64,000 nt of DNA from Planctomycetota bacterium (GTDB taxonomy: Bacteria > Planctomycetota > Planctomycetia > Pirellulales > UBA1268). The stretch covers positions 1 to 64,000 of the forward strand of contig QWOP01000082.1 of NCBI GenBank assembly GCA_003669605.1, given 5' to 3'. The notes under the pieces were generated by a model. The model was given only the letters and a program-made list of their open reading frames with translations. It made no database searches and was not told where the DNA came from. The translations under genes and the position numbers were made by a program. Positions within the stretch are counted from its first letter, which is position 1. Each line of letters opens with the position of its first letter. Below, piece after piece: positions 8,601-16,690 of this stretch.

Positions 8601-9785
8601 ATGACGTCCACACTTCCATCCCCATTTGAATTCCGAACTGCCACGCGGCTGGTCGTCGGCGCGGGGACGATCGACGGATTGGGGCGGCTAGCACGCGAGT
8701 TAGGCTGCTCGCGGGCGCTGGTCGTCAGCGATCAAGGGGTGGTCCGCGCCGGGTGCACTGGACAGGGCACGTCGGCGCTCGAGAAGGCTGGGCTGGCGGT
8801 CCGCACGTTTACGGGCGTGGGGGAGAATCCGACCACCGATCACGTCGCCAACGGCGTCACTGTTGCCAGGGAATTCCGTCCGGACTTGCTCGTGGCCATC
8901 GGTGGCGGCAGCTCAATGGACTGTGCCAAAGGGATCAACTTCGTCTATTCCTGCGGCGGCCGGATGAACGACTACCACGGCCGCGGCAAGGCAAGCGCGC
9001 CGATGCTGCCGTCGATCGGCGTTCCCACCACTGCCGGCACCGGCAGTGAGACACAGTCGTTCGCGCTGATCAGCGATGCCGCGACGCATGTAAAGATGGC
9101 CTGCGGCGATCCGCGGGCGGCGTTCCGCATCGCCATCCTCGATGTGACTCTGACGCTCTCGCAGCCGCCACGGGTGACGGCGCTGACCGGGATCGATGCC
9201 CTCTCGCACGCTGTCGAGAGCCATGTCAGCCGGGCGGCGACTCCCGCTTCGCGGGTCTTCTCCAGGGAGGCTTTCCGGTTGCTGGCCAGCGGTCTGCCCG
9301 CGGTGTTCGCCGATCCAGCCGATGTCAGCGCCCGGGGGGCGGTGCAGTTGGGGGCCGCCTGGGCCGGGATGGCGATCGAGAACTCGATGCTGGGTGCCAC
9401 GCACGCCCTGGCCAACCCGCTGACGGCCGCCCATGACGTCGTCCATGGCCAGGCGGTCGGGCTGCTGTTGCCGCACGTCGTCCGCTACAACGCTGCCGGC
9501 GGTGAGGGGGGTGCGGAGGTCTCCCGGCGGTACGCCGAACTGCTCGCCGACCTCCCTGGGCATTCCCACTTGGCCGATGCCTCCACCGCCGGCGACCGAC
9601 TCGCCGATTGGCTCGCTCAATTGGTCGCTTCCAGTGGGTTGGCCTCATCACTGCGGGCCCTGGGGATCGATGCCGCCGATCTGGCGACACTGGCCGCTGC
9701 GGCCTCGGTGCAGTGGACGGCCGGTTTCAATCCCCGTCCGGTGGCAATCGACGACCTGGCGCGGCTCTACGAGGAGGCACGGTGA
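8601..9785 (+). CDS. Iron-containing (group III) alcohol dehydrogenase
   Basis: 394 residues. NAD(P)-binding glycine motif IGGGSSMDCAKG, substrate-domain motif GVPTTAGTGSE, and metal ligands in GIDALSHAVESH (Asp and His) and in GATHALANPL plus VVHGQAVGLLLPHV (two His). Compared with lactaldehyde reductase FucO, the active-site His that follows the third ligand by four residues is Asn here (ALANPL for MAHPLG). The enzyme should interconvert an aldehyde and an alcohol with NAD(P)H. It starts 21 bases after the aldehyde dehydrogenase gene and overlaps the next gene by 4 bases, so the three reductive steps are probably co-transcribed. Confidence 0.92.
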   Translation: MTSTLPSPFEFRTATRLVVGAGTIDGLGRLARELGCSRALVVSDQGVVRAGCTGQGTSALEKAGLAVRTFTGVGENPTTDHVANGVTVAREFRPDLLVAIGGGSSMDCAKGINFVYSCGGRMNDYHGRGKASAPMLPSIGVPTTAGTGSETQSFALISDAATHVKMACGDPRAAFRIAILDVTLTLSQPPRVTALTGIDALSHAVESHVSRAATPASRVFSREAFRLLASGLPAVFADPADVSARGAVQLGAAWAGMAIENSMLGATHALANPLTAAHDVVHGQAVGLLLPHVVRYNAAGGEGGAEVSRRYAELLADLPGHSHLADASTAGDRLADWLAQLVASSGLASSLRALGIDAADLATLAAAASVQWTAGFNPRPVAIDDLARLYEEAR

Positions 9786-11053
9786 GCACAATGCTGGATC
9801 CGAGAGTGGCGCAGCGATCGGCGTGGAAATGCCGCCCGGCGATCGGCTCCGTCCTGCTGCCGCTGTTGCTCCTGTTGGCGCTGCTGCCGGCACTCTTGGC
9901 TGCAGACGATCCGCCGCAGGCAGCCGATGGCTCCCCCGATCTCGCCGCCGACGAAGCTGCTGCCGAGGCGTGGCCGATGTTCCGGGGATCGCTGGCGGGC
10001 ACTGGACGATCGGCCGCGCACGTCACCTTGCCCTTGGTGGAGCGGTGGCACCGACAGATCGATAAGACAGCCTTCGAGGCCACCCCGGTGATTGCCGGTG
10101 GACGGATTTTTCTCGGCGACCTCGACGGCACATTCCACTGCCTCGACCTGGCCGACGGCAGGACGCTGTGGTCGAAGAAATCGGAAGCCGGATTCCCGTC
10201 GGCGGCCGCTGTCTCCGCTGCGCCCGGCAGGACCACCGTGGTGGTGGGGGACGGCGCCGGATTGGTGCGGGCCTTCGACGCAGCCGACGGCACGGAACTC
10301 TGGACCCACCAGACCGGGGGCGAGATCTCCGGTGGGCCGACGCTCATCGACGCTCCCGACGGGCCTCGGGTGTTGATCGGTTCACAGGATGCAACGCTCT
10401 CCTGTCTCGCTGTCGGTGACGGGGCGATCCACTGGACGCATTCGATCGCCGACCAGATTCGCTGTTCGCCGACGGTGGCGGCTGGCAAGGTGCTGCTGGC
10501 CGGCTGCGACGGCAAACTGCATGTCATCGATGCGCACAGCGGTGTGGAAGACCTGGCGGTACCGATCGACGGCCCGACCGGCACAACCCCCGCGGCCGCC
10601 GGGGGGCGGGTGCTGTTCGGCAGCGAGGGGGGGGTCTTTTGGGCCATCGACGTGGTGGCCGGGAAGCCGGCCTGGAAACTGGCCCCCTCGGGCAGCAGCC
10701 AGGCGTACCGTTCGAGCGCTGCGATCGCCGGCGGCCTGGCGCTTGTAGGAACGCGGGGCCGGGCCGTGGAGGCATTTGCGATCGCCGACGGGACGAGGGC
10801 CTGGCGGCAGGCGATGCGGGGCCGGGTCGATGGTTCGCCGGTCATTGTCCACGACGCTGCAACGCCGGGTGATCTGCTGGCGATCGTGGGGGACTCCGCT
10901 GGAAAAATCGTTGCGCTGCGGAGCTCTGACGGTGAGAAACTGTGGGAGTTCGATGCCGGCAGCGGCTTTGCCTCGTCGCCGGCGGTGGCGGCAGGGAGCG
11001 TGGTGATGGCTGCCGATGACGGCACGGTGTGGTGTTTTGTGGCGACCCCCTGA
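9782..11053 (+). CDS. Secreted PQQ-type beta-propeller repeat protein
   Basis: 423 residues from the GTG at 9782, which overlaps the dehydrogenase stop (GTGA); an ATG at 9791 is an alternative. A signal peptide is clear (SVLLPLLLLLALLPALLA, then ADDPP). The rest is a string of PQQ-like blades with the W-F/S-x-A-D-G pattern, such as LDLADGRTLWSKK, FDAADGTELWTHQ and LRSSDGEKLWEF. It begins with WPMFRGSLAGTGRS, the usual start of planctomycete propellers. No heme or catalytic site is visible; it probably acts in the periplasm as a scaffold or redox partner. Coupling to the alcohol dehydrogenase suggests a link, not proven. Confidence 0.85.
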   Translation: MSTMLDPRVAQRSAWKCRPAIGSVLLPLLLLLALLPALLAADDPPQAADGSPDLAADEAAAEAWPMFRGSLAGTGRSAAHVTLPLVERWHRQIDKTAFEATPVIAGGRIFLGDLDGTFHCLDLADGRTLWSKKSEAGFPSAAAVSAAPGRTTVVVGDGAGLVRAFDAADGTELWTHQTGGEISGGPTLIDAPDGPRVLIGSQDATLSCLAVGDGAIHWTHSIADQIRCSPTVAAGKVLLAGCDGKLHVIDAHSGVEDLAVPIDGPTGTTPAAAGGRVLFGSEGGVFWAIDVVAGKPAWKLAPSGSSQAYRSSAAIAGGLALVGTRGRAVEAFAIADGTRAWRQAMRGRVDGSPVIVHDAATPGDLLAIVGDSAGKIVALRSSDGEKLWEFDAGSGFASSPAVAAGSVVMAADDGTVWCFVATP

Positions 11054-11110
11054 CGCAACGTTCCGGGAAAAGACCTTCCCGCCCTCCGCAGGCTCTGTTG
11101 CCGGGGATCG

Positions 11111-11983
11111 ATGGTGGACTCCGAGGATGGTCACCCGGGGAAAAGCGTGGCGATGGACTCCGAACGACTCGCCGGGAGGGTGGCGCGCGCCGCACTCCAC
11201 GACACCCACTGCATGCTCTGTGAACACCGCTGCGGCACCAATCGCGCTGCCGGGGAGCTCGGACGCTGCAAGGCTGGCACCGAGGCCCGCGTCTTCCGCC
11301 ACCGCGTGGAGTACGGCGAGGAACCACAACTCGTTCCCTCGCACCTCTTCTACCTTTCCGGATGCGATTTGCGCTGCGCGTTTTGCATTGCCGAGGAGAA
11401 GGCGTTTGACCCGCGGATCGGCACGCTTTTGGATGCCGACTTTCTCAATGCCGCGGTGGCTTGGGGGCGAAAGCGCGGGGCCCGCAACCTGCAGTGGGTG
11501 GGGGGCGAGCCGACGATCCACCTTCCCGCGATCCTCCGCGCCTTGGCGGGGTGCCCCGATCCGCCGCCGCTGGTCTGGAAAAGCGATTTCCACTTCACCC
11601 CGGAAGCCCTGGCGCTGCTCGACGGTGTGGTCGACGTCCATGTCGCCGATTTCAAGTTCGGCAACGATGCCTGTGCCGAGCGGATCGCTGGCGTGCCGCG
11701 GTATTGCGCGATCGTGGGCCGCAACTTGGTGGCCGCGGCCGCCGGCCCCGCCGATCTCATCGTCCGTCACCTGCTGCTCCCGGGGCACCACGAGTGCTGT
11801 TTCCGCCCGGTGGCCCACTGGCTGGCGGCGAACCTGCCGGGGGTCCCTTTCAGCATCCGCGATGGGTACCTGCCTCGCTGGCAGGCGCAGCACCACCCCG
11901 ATCTTGCCCTCCCCCTCCCCGCCGACGCCGGACTCCGCGCCCGGCGGGAGGCGGTAATGCTAGGATTGGCTGTCGTGGGGTGA
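11111..11983 (+). CDS. Radical SAM protein, PflX / pyruvate formate-lyase activating-like (COG1313 type)
   Basis: About 290 residues. The radical SAM cluster motif is CDLRCAFC (Cys85, Cys89, Cys92), and an N-terminal cysteine-rich motif, CMLCEHRCGTNR with a later GRCKAG, is typical of the PflX branch. WVGGEPTIHLP is the glycine-rich SAM contact. The family binds a [4Fe-4S] cluster and SAM, but the substrate of this branch is unknown. The start is uncertain: ATG 11111 or ATG 11153 (MDSERLAGRVARA), the latter with GGGGA about 10 bases upstream. It follows the propeller gene by 57 bases and may belong to the same transcript. Confidence 0.88.
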   Translation: MVDSEDGHPGKSVAMDSERLAGRVARAALHDTHCMLCEHRCGTNRAAGELGRCKAGTEARVFRHRVEYGEEPQLVPSHLFYLSGCDLRCAFCIAEEKAFDPRIGTLLDADFLNAAVAWGRKRGARNLQWVGGEPTIHLPAILRALAGCPDPPPLVWKSDFHFTPEALALLDGVVDVHVADFKFGNDACAERIAGVPRYCAIVGRNLVAAAAGPADLIVRHLLLPGHHECCFRPVAHWLAANLPGVPFSIRDGYLPRWQAQHHPDLALPLPADAGLRARREAVMLGLAVVG

Positions 11984-12017
11984 GAGGGAGCAGTTGCCCA
12001 GTCGCCGGAGCCCTCGC

Positions 12018-12287
12018 ATGAACAGCCGCCGCGCACTATCAAGGACGATGCAGGCTGGAGACGAGTCGACTGAAAGCGAGATCGCCATCGGCGCCGACGG
12101 ACGGGTCCATATTTTTGGTGCTTCGCGCGAGATCCTCGAGGCGCTGGCCGCGATCGGCGTCCGCGGCGACGCCGTCGCCCAACGGCTCGGCCGCGGACTG
12201 GTGGCTGCATGTGGCACGCCGCAGGGAGCGTCCCCACCGCCACAGCGATCTCTCCCAGACTGTTCAGACGCGGGAGAATCACCATGA
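12018..12287 (+). CDS. Small DUF2997-like protein
   Basis: 89 residues from the ATG at 12018 (GGAG at 12007-12010, 7-base spacing); a TTG at 11994 would add eight residues. The core SEIAIGADGRVHIFG at about residues 19-33 closely resembles EIEIGVDGRVTVRTKG in the DUF2997 protein encoded 2.2 kb downstream, so the two may be paralogs. The stop overlaps the start of the AAA+ ATPase gene by 4 bases (ATGA), meaning translational coupling. The C-terminal third is Pro/Ser-rich. Function unknown. Confidence 0.75.
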   Translation: MNSRRALSRTMQAGDESTESEIAIGADGRVHIFGASREILEALAAIGVRGDAVAQRLGRGLVAACGTPQGASPPPQRSLPDCSDAGESP

Positions 12288-13906
12288 GCATGCCCTCCGA
12301 TGGCGTTCCGCCGACAGCCGTGCGGCCGACTGCGAAGCCGGTGGCAGCCACCGCCACCCGGGAGATCGACGTCCTGATCCGCGCCCGCTACCCGATCATC
12401 TACGTCACCACCTGGGAGGAGGAGCGGGTCGAGCGCTGCCTGAAGGAGATCGCCGACCGGCGGCGAAAAAACCTCTTTGTGTGGACCGTCACGCAAGGGA
12501 TCGTGAAGAGCGGCAGCGAGCCCAACCGTGCCAAGGGGGGGAGTGGCAGTACCTGCGACCCGATCGCGGCACTCGATGCGGTAGTCGCCCAGCTCGAACC
12601 GGCGATCTATCTCTTCAAGGACTTCCACCACTTCACTGAGGACAACCGGGCCAATCTCACGGTCGTCCGCCGGCTCCGCGACGTGGCGCACCACCTCCGC
12701 GACACCTACAAGTCGATCGTCATCTGCGCGCCAGTCACGCGGATTGCCCAGGAACTGAGCAAGGATGTGACGCTGGTCGACTTCGGGCTCCCCGGCGTCG
12801 GCGAATTCGGCGACCTCCTCGACCGGATCATCGATGACGTCAAGGACAAGCCCAACATCCACATCGACCTCGATGACGCCGGGAGAGAACGGCTCCTTTC
12901 GGCGGCCCGCGGGCTGACGCTCAAGGAAGCGGAGAATGTGTTTGCCAAGACGCTCGTCCTCGACGGCCGTCTGGCGGCAAGCGACGTCGATGTCGTCTTC
13001 GGTGAGAAGCAGCAGATCATCCGCAAAAGCGGCCTTCTGGAGTACTACGCCTCCCAGGCAAACCTCGGTCAGGTGGCGGGGCTCGACAACCTCAAGGACT
13101 GGCTGGCGAAGCGGAGCGTGGCCTTCACCGACCGGGCGAAGAAATTTGGCCTGCCGGCGCCGCGGGGGGTGTTGCTGGTGGGCGTGCAGGGCTGCGGCAA
13201 GAGTCTCTGTGCCAAGGCGGCCGCCAACCTCTGGAACCTCCCCCTGCTCCGTTTCGACGTGGGGCGGATGTTCTCGAGCCTGGTCGGATCCAGTGAAGAG
13301 AACGTTCGCCAGGCGTTGCAGGTGGCGGAGAGCGTCGCACCTGCCGTGCTCTGGATCGACGAAATCGACAAGGCACTCTCCGGTTCCAGTGGATCCGGGG
13401 CCAGTGACGGCGGCACGTCGGCCCGGGTTTTTGGGACGCTGCTCACCTGGCTCTCGGAGAAAACCGCTCCGGTGTTCGTCATGGCCACCGCCAACGACAT
13501 CAGTCACCTCCCCCCCGAACTCCTCCGCAAAGGGCGTCTTGACGAGATCTTCTTTGTCGACCTGCCCACGCTTGAAGAGCGGCGCGAGATCTTCCGCATC
13601 CACTTGGCGCAGCGTTCCCGCGATCCGGCCGGTTTCGATCTCGACCAACTTGCCCGCTCGTCCGATGGATTCAGCGGTGCCGAGATTGAGCAGGTGGTGG
13701 TCGAGGCGCTGTTCGACGCTTTTAGCAACGACGGCATGCTCACCACCGACGTCCTCCGCCACTCGATCTCGCAGAGCGTCCCGCTGTCGAAAACGATGAG
13801 CGAGGAATTGGTACGGCTGCGGAACTGGGCCACCGGCCGCTCGCGATTGGCCTCAGGCGCCCGCACCGAAACTGCTGACGGCTCGCGCCGGAAGATCGAA
13901 CTGTAG
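12284..13906 (+). CDS. AAA+ ATPase, Ycf46-like
   Basis: 540 residues. The N-terminal half ([20 protein letters not shown], residues about 25-44) is the Ycf46-type domain. The AAA+ module follows: Walker A GVQGCGKS at 300-307 (Lys306), Walker [12 protein letters not shown], and a typical lid with [20 protein letters not shown]. The start ATG overlaps the previous stop. The same three-part group (Ycf46-type ATPase, DUF1257/Ycf35, DUF2997) is found in cyanobacteria, algal plastids and planctomycetes, with no settled biochemical role. It probably remodels a partner in the cytoplasm. Confidence 0.88.
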   Translation: MSMPSDGVPPTAVRPTAKPVAATATREIDVLIRARYPIIYVTTWEEERVERCLKEIADRRRKNLFVWTVTQGIVKSGSEPNRAKGGSGSTCDPIAALDAVVAQLEPAIYLFKDFHHFTEDNRANLTVVRRLRDVAHHLRDTYKSIVICAPVTRIAQELSKDVTLVDFGLPGVGEFGDLLDRIIDDVKDKPNIHIDLDDAGRERLLSAARGLTLKEAENVFAKTLVLDGRLAASDVDVVFGEKQQIIRKSGLLEYYASQANLGQVAGLDNLKDWLAKRSVAFTDRAKKFGLPAPRGVLLVGVQGCGKSLCAKAAANLWNLPLLRFDVGRMFSSLVGSSEENVRQALQVAESVAPAVLWIDEIDKALSGSSGSGASDGGTSARVFGTLLTWLSEKTAPVFVMATANDISHLPPELLRKGRLDEIFFVDLPTLEERREIFRIHLAQRSRDPAGFDLDQLARSSDGFSGAEIEQVVVEALFDAFSNDGMLTTDVLRHSISQSVPLSKTMSEELVRLRNWATGRSRLASGARTETADGSRRKIEL

Positions 13907-13936
13907 ACTTCCCTTCCTTTACGGAGACCCACTCCC

Positions 13937-14407
13937 ATGAGCACCGTGCTGATCGTTGCCCCGGTCGTGATCGCCAACTGGTCGGTGATCTCCGCCGCGG
14001 TCGCAGCGGGGGTGGCCGCGGTGGGGTTCACCACCGTGGCCCACACCGCCGCCCGCGTCGGCCAGGAACTGCAGGAGGAGCAGGGGCTGACTCGTGAGGA
14101 GATCGATCTGCCCGACAGCGAGGTCCTCGAGGGGACTGCTGGAACTGGTGAACGGGTGGTTGCCGAGAAGGACGGCGTTCGGGCCGTCTTCTCCCGCGAC
14201 GCCCGCGGGGCCCTCAAGGTGTGCATGGAGGGAGTGGGGGTGTCGAAGCACGAACTCCGTCGCCTCGGCGAGGAACTCATCGGCCGCGTCACCCAACAGT
14301 ACGTCTACCACCGGCTGGTGAGCGAGCTGGCCGCCCGCAACGTGAATATCATCGACGAGGAAGTGACCGCAGACCGGGCGGTGAAAATCCGCGTCCGTTC
14401 CTGGTGA
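13937..14407 (+). CDS. DUF1257 (Ycf35-like) protein
   Basis: 156 residues. After a hydrophobic N-terminal stretch (VIANWSVISAAVAAGVAAVG) comes the DUF1257 body, with VSKHELRRLGEELIGRVTQQ and YVYHRLVSELAARNVNIIDE near the C-terminus. It follows the Ycf46-like ATPase by 30 bases. The hydrophobic segment could be a membrane anchor or a buried helix. In plastid and cyanobacterial genomes the family is called Ycf35 and its biochemical role is unknown. Confidence 0.85.
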   Translation: MSTVLIVAPVVIANWSVISAAVAAGVAAVGFTTVAHTAARVGQELQEEQGLTREEIDLPDSEVLEGTAGTGERVVAEKDGVRAVFSRDARGALKVCMEGVGVSKHELRRLGEELIGRVTQQYVYHRLVSELAARNVNIIDEEVTADRAVKIRVRSW

Positions 14408-14441
14408 GGATTCCCAAAGACGATTTTTAGGAGGCCGGGAT

Positions 14442-14648
14442 ATGGCAAGCGAGGAGATCGAGATCGAGATCGGCGTCGATGGTCGCGTGACCGTCCGCAC
14501 CAAGGGGATCAAGGGAGAGGCGTGCAAGGACTACGCCCAAGTCGTGGCGCAGATCATCGGGCGCGTGGAATCGAGCACGCCGACAGCCGAACTCTACGAG
14601 ACCCCGGCAGTGGTCCGCCGCGTCGTCGACATCCACCACCGTCACTGA
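14442..14648 (+). CDS. DUF2997 small protein
   Basis: 68 residues with a strong GGAG at 14430-14433. The sequence MASEEIEIEIGVDGRVTVRT then GIKGEACKDYAQVVAQIIG fits DUF2997, the usual third member of the Ycf46/Ycf35 group. It starts 34 bases after the DUF1257 gene. The conserved Cys in GEACKDY may matter for function. No known activity. Confidence 0.85.
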   Translation: MASEEIEIEIGVDGRVTVRTKGIKGEACKDYAQVVAQIIGRVESSTPTAELYETPAVVRRVVDIHHRH

Positions 14649-14731
14649 GTGCCTCGGGAAAGCGCCATCGCGGGGCATTTCCAAGGCGACGTTGCGTCAT
14701 TTCATCCCCAGCCAGTTTCCATCCAGTCGCC

Positions 14732-15805
14732 ATGCAGTGCTTTAGTTGCGGCTTCAACGTGATGCCGGGCAGCACCGCCTGCGGCCGCTGCGGCGCTCAC
14801 CTTGCGCTCGCTGCTGCGCCCATCCCGATCACTCCGCCGCGGGCCGGGCCCTTCGCAAAACGCTTCCTGCCCGGATGGTGGGCCTTCAACCGCCGCCTGG
14901 CACCGCTTCTTCTCGCGATCGGTCTGCGTGAGTCGGCGCTGCCCGCCCTCGCACTGCCGATGGAGGTGGTGGTCCGACCGCTGATCGGCATAGTCCAGCG
15001 GCCGGTGAGCTGGCTCCCCGGCGTGCCGTTCCTTGTCGCCGGGCAACGGGCGCCGGGATGGCTGCTGCTGGCGGTGTGGATCGCGGTGATGCTTTTGGCC
15101 CTCCTGCTCCACGGTCTCCCCGTGATCTTCATGCTCCTCATCGGTGGGGCGCTTGCCCTCCACGCGGCGTCGGCCCTTCAGGCCACCGGGCTCCCCTCTC
15201 GCAGCGTCGGCGCCAGGCTAGCTGGCATCGTCACCAGCGCGGTTGTGCTGCTGGCGCTGTTCTACGTGCCGCTCGCGTGGGGGGCGATGCGTGTGATCGG
15301 GGGGAGCTGGTGGCTCGCACCGGTGTACGTTCCCAGAAACGCACCGCCACTGGCCGCAGGGGAGATCATCTGGCTCGATCACTCGGCCCGGCCTCAGCCC
15401 GGCGATCTGGTCGTCACCTTCCAGCCGCGGACGCTCCGCCGCGTCCGGGCGCTTGAGGGGCAGGAGGTGTTGATGGTCAATGGGGTGCTCCTCGTCGACG
15501 GCGTCCCCTCCCCCTGGCAGTCGGATCTCCGTCCGCTTGCCGAAGGGACACGGTTCACCGTGCCGGACGGCCGATGCTTCGTCCTCCTGCCGGAGTCGTA
15601 CGCCCCCGGGGAAAAACCCCCCGAACGCCCGCCGCTCCCCAACGGAGGTTCGGACTGGAGGGACCGGGAAGCGATGGTACGAATCGTCCTCGGGCAGCGC
15701 GAAATCCTTAGCGATGTCGCCAACTGGCTTCCGTTGACAGCCTTGATCGAAGGACGGATCGTGGGCCGGAGTTATCCTGTGACTCGGTTCGGTCGCATCG
15801 AGTGA
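14732..15805 (+). CDS. Zinc-ribbon membrane protein with an S24/S26 peptidase-like C-terminal domain
   Basis: 357 residues from the ATG at 14732. The N-terminus is a zinc ribbon, CFSCGFNVMPGSTACGRCG (two CxxC pairs). Residues about 50-200 contain four or five hydrophobic segments, such as LLLAVWIAVMLLALLLHGLP and VVLLALFYVPLAWGAMRVIG. The C-terminus resembles the signal peptidase I / S26 fold: RPQPGDLVVTF, VRALEGQEVLMVNGVLLVDG and FVLLPESYAP. I did not find a clear Ser/Lys catalytic pair, so it may not be a protease. The combination is unusual and the function is unknown. Confidence 0.7.
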   Translation: MQCFSCGFNVMPGSTACGRCGAHLALAAAPIPITPPRAGPFAKRFLPGWWAFNRRLAPLLLAIGLRESALPALALPMEVVVRPLIGIVQRPVSWLPGVPFLVAGQRAPGWLLLAVWIAVMLLALLLHGLPVIFMLLIGGALALHAASALQATGLPSRSVGARLAGIVTSAVVLLALFYVPLAWGAMRVIGGSWWLAPVYVPRNAPPLAAGEIIWLDHSARPQPGDLVVTFQPRTLRRVRALEGQEVLMVNGVLLVDGVPSPWQSDLRPLAEGTRFTVPDGRCFVLLPESYAPGEKPPERPPLPNGGSDWRDREAMVRIVLGQREILSDVANWLPLTALIEGRIVGRSYPVTRFGRIE

Positions 15806-15826
15806 CCGGCCTTATGGTCGCCATGG

Positions 15827-16630
15827 TTGCCATGGTCGCGGAGGTGTGCCATCGCTCGGTTCGACAAACTTGAATTCCCCGAGCAGGATCCGCAGCCGGC
15901 GGGCGGCTCTCGCGCGGCACCTCCGGTGGAGAAGGACGCCGCGCATTGGATCCGTTTGGCCGATCAGCAACGCCGCAGCGGCAGCCACGAGTCGGCGCTG
16001 CGATTCTACTCCCGGAGCCTGGAACTCGATCGCACCGCCGTCACCGGCTGGCTGGGCCAGGTGCAGATGCTTGTGCAACTGGGCGAATATCCGCAGGCCG
16101 ACGTCTGGGCGAAAAAAGCGCTCGAGGTCTTCCCCCAGCATGGCGAGATCCTCTCCGCCGGCGCCCAGGCTCGCTGCCGGATGGGCTCGCTCACCGAAGC
16201 GTTGGCGATGTCGGATGCCTCGCTTGCCAGGCCGGGGGAATCGGCGTTCCGCTGGCTCGTCCGCGGCGAGATCATCGTCGCCCAGGGAGGCCGCGGCGAC
16301 GACCACTGTTTCGACAAAGCACAGATTCTCGACCGCGACTGGCTGGTGCCGCTGGAGGCAGCCGCCGCCTGCCTGTTCCACAAGTGTCCGGCCAAAGCCC
16401 TCCGCCGTGCCCAAGAGGCAGTGGAACGGGCACCGTCGTCCCCGCTGTGCTGGTATGTCCAGGGGGATTGCCAACGCCGACTGGGAATGGAATCGGCTGC
16501 CACCAAAAGTTTTGCACGCTGTCTGGAACTGGCGCCTGAGCATCTCGGGGCGCGGGCCCGGTTGGCAGAATCGGGGGGGGCACTCGGTGGGTTATCGCGG
16601 CGCTTGGGGCGGCTGTTTGGCAGGAAGTGA
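15827..16630 (+). CDS. Tetratricopeptide repeat protein
   Basis: 267 residues with at least three TPR-like helix pairs: RSGSHESALRFYSRSLELDR, LGEYPQADVWAKKALEVFPQ and LGMESAATKSFARCLELAPE. The only usable in-frame start before the conserved part is TTG at 15827, because the frame is closed by the stop of the preceding gene. No signal peptide, so probably cytoplasmic or membrane-peripheral. Such proteins are scaffolds for complexes. It lies 22 bases after the zinc-ribbon gene and 60 bases before pilT; a shared transcript is likely. Confidence 0.8.
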   Translation: MPWSRRCAIARFDKLEFPEQDPQPAGGSRAAPPVEKDAAHWIRLADQQRRSGSHESALRFYSRSLELDRTAVTGWLGQVQMLVQLGEYPQADVWAKKALEVFPQHGEILSAGAQARCRMGSLTEALAMSDASLARPGESAFRWLVRGEIIVAQGGRGDDHCFDKAQILDRDWLVPLEAAAACLFHKCPAKALRRAQEAVERAPSSPLCWYVQGDCQRRLGMESAATKSFARCLELAPEHLGARARLAESGGALGGLSRRLGRLFGRK

Positions 16631-16690
16631 ATGTGCGGAGAGGCGTTTGGGATCCACCAGGTGACGGGGTCGTACCCCACGGAGAAGGCG

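Noticed and set aside
10382-11896. A 504-codon minus-strand frame
   Set aside because: Antisense to the propeller and radical SAM genes, which have clear family motifs.
11960-13762. A 600-codon minus-strand frame
   Set aside because: Antisense to the Ycf46-like ATPase with intact Walker motifs.
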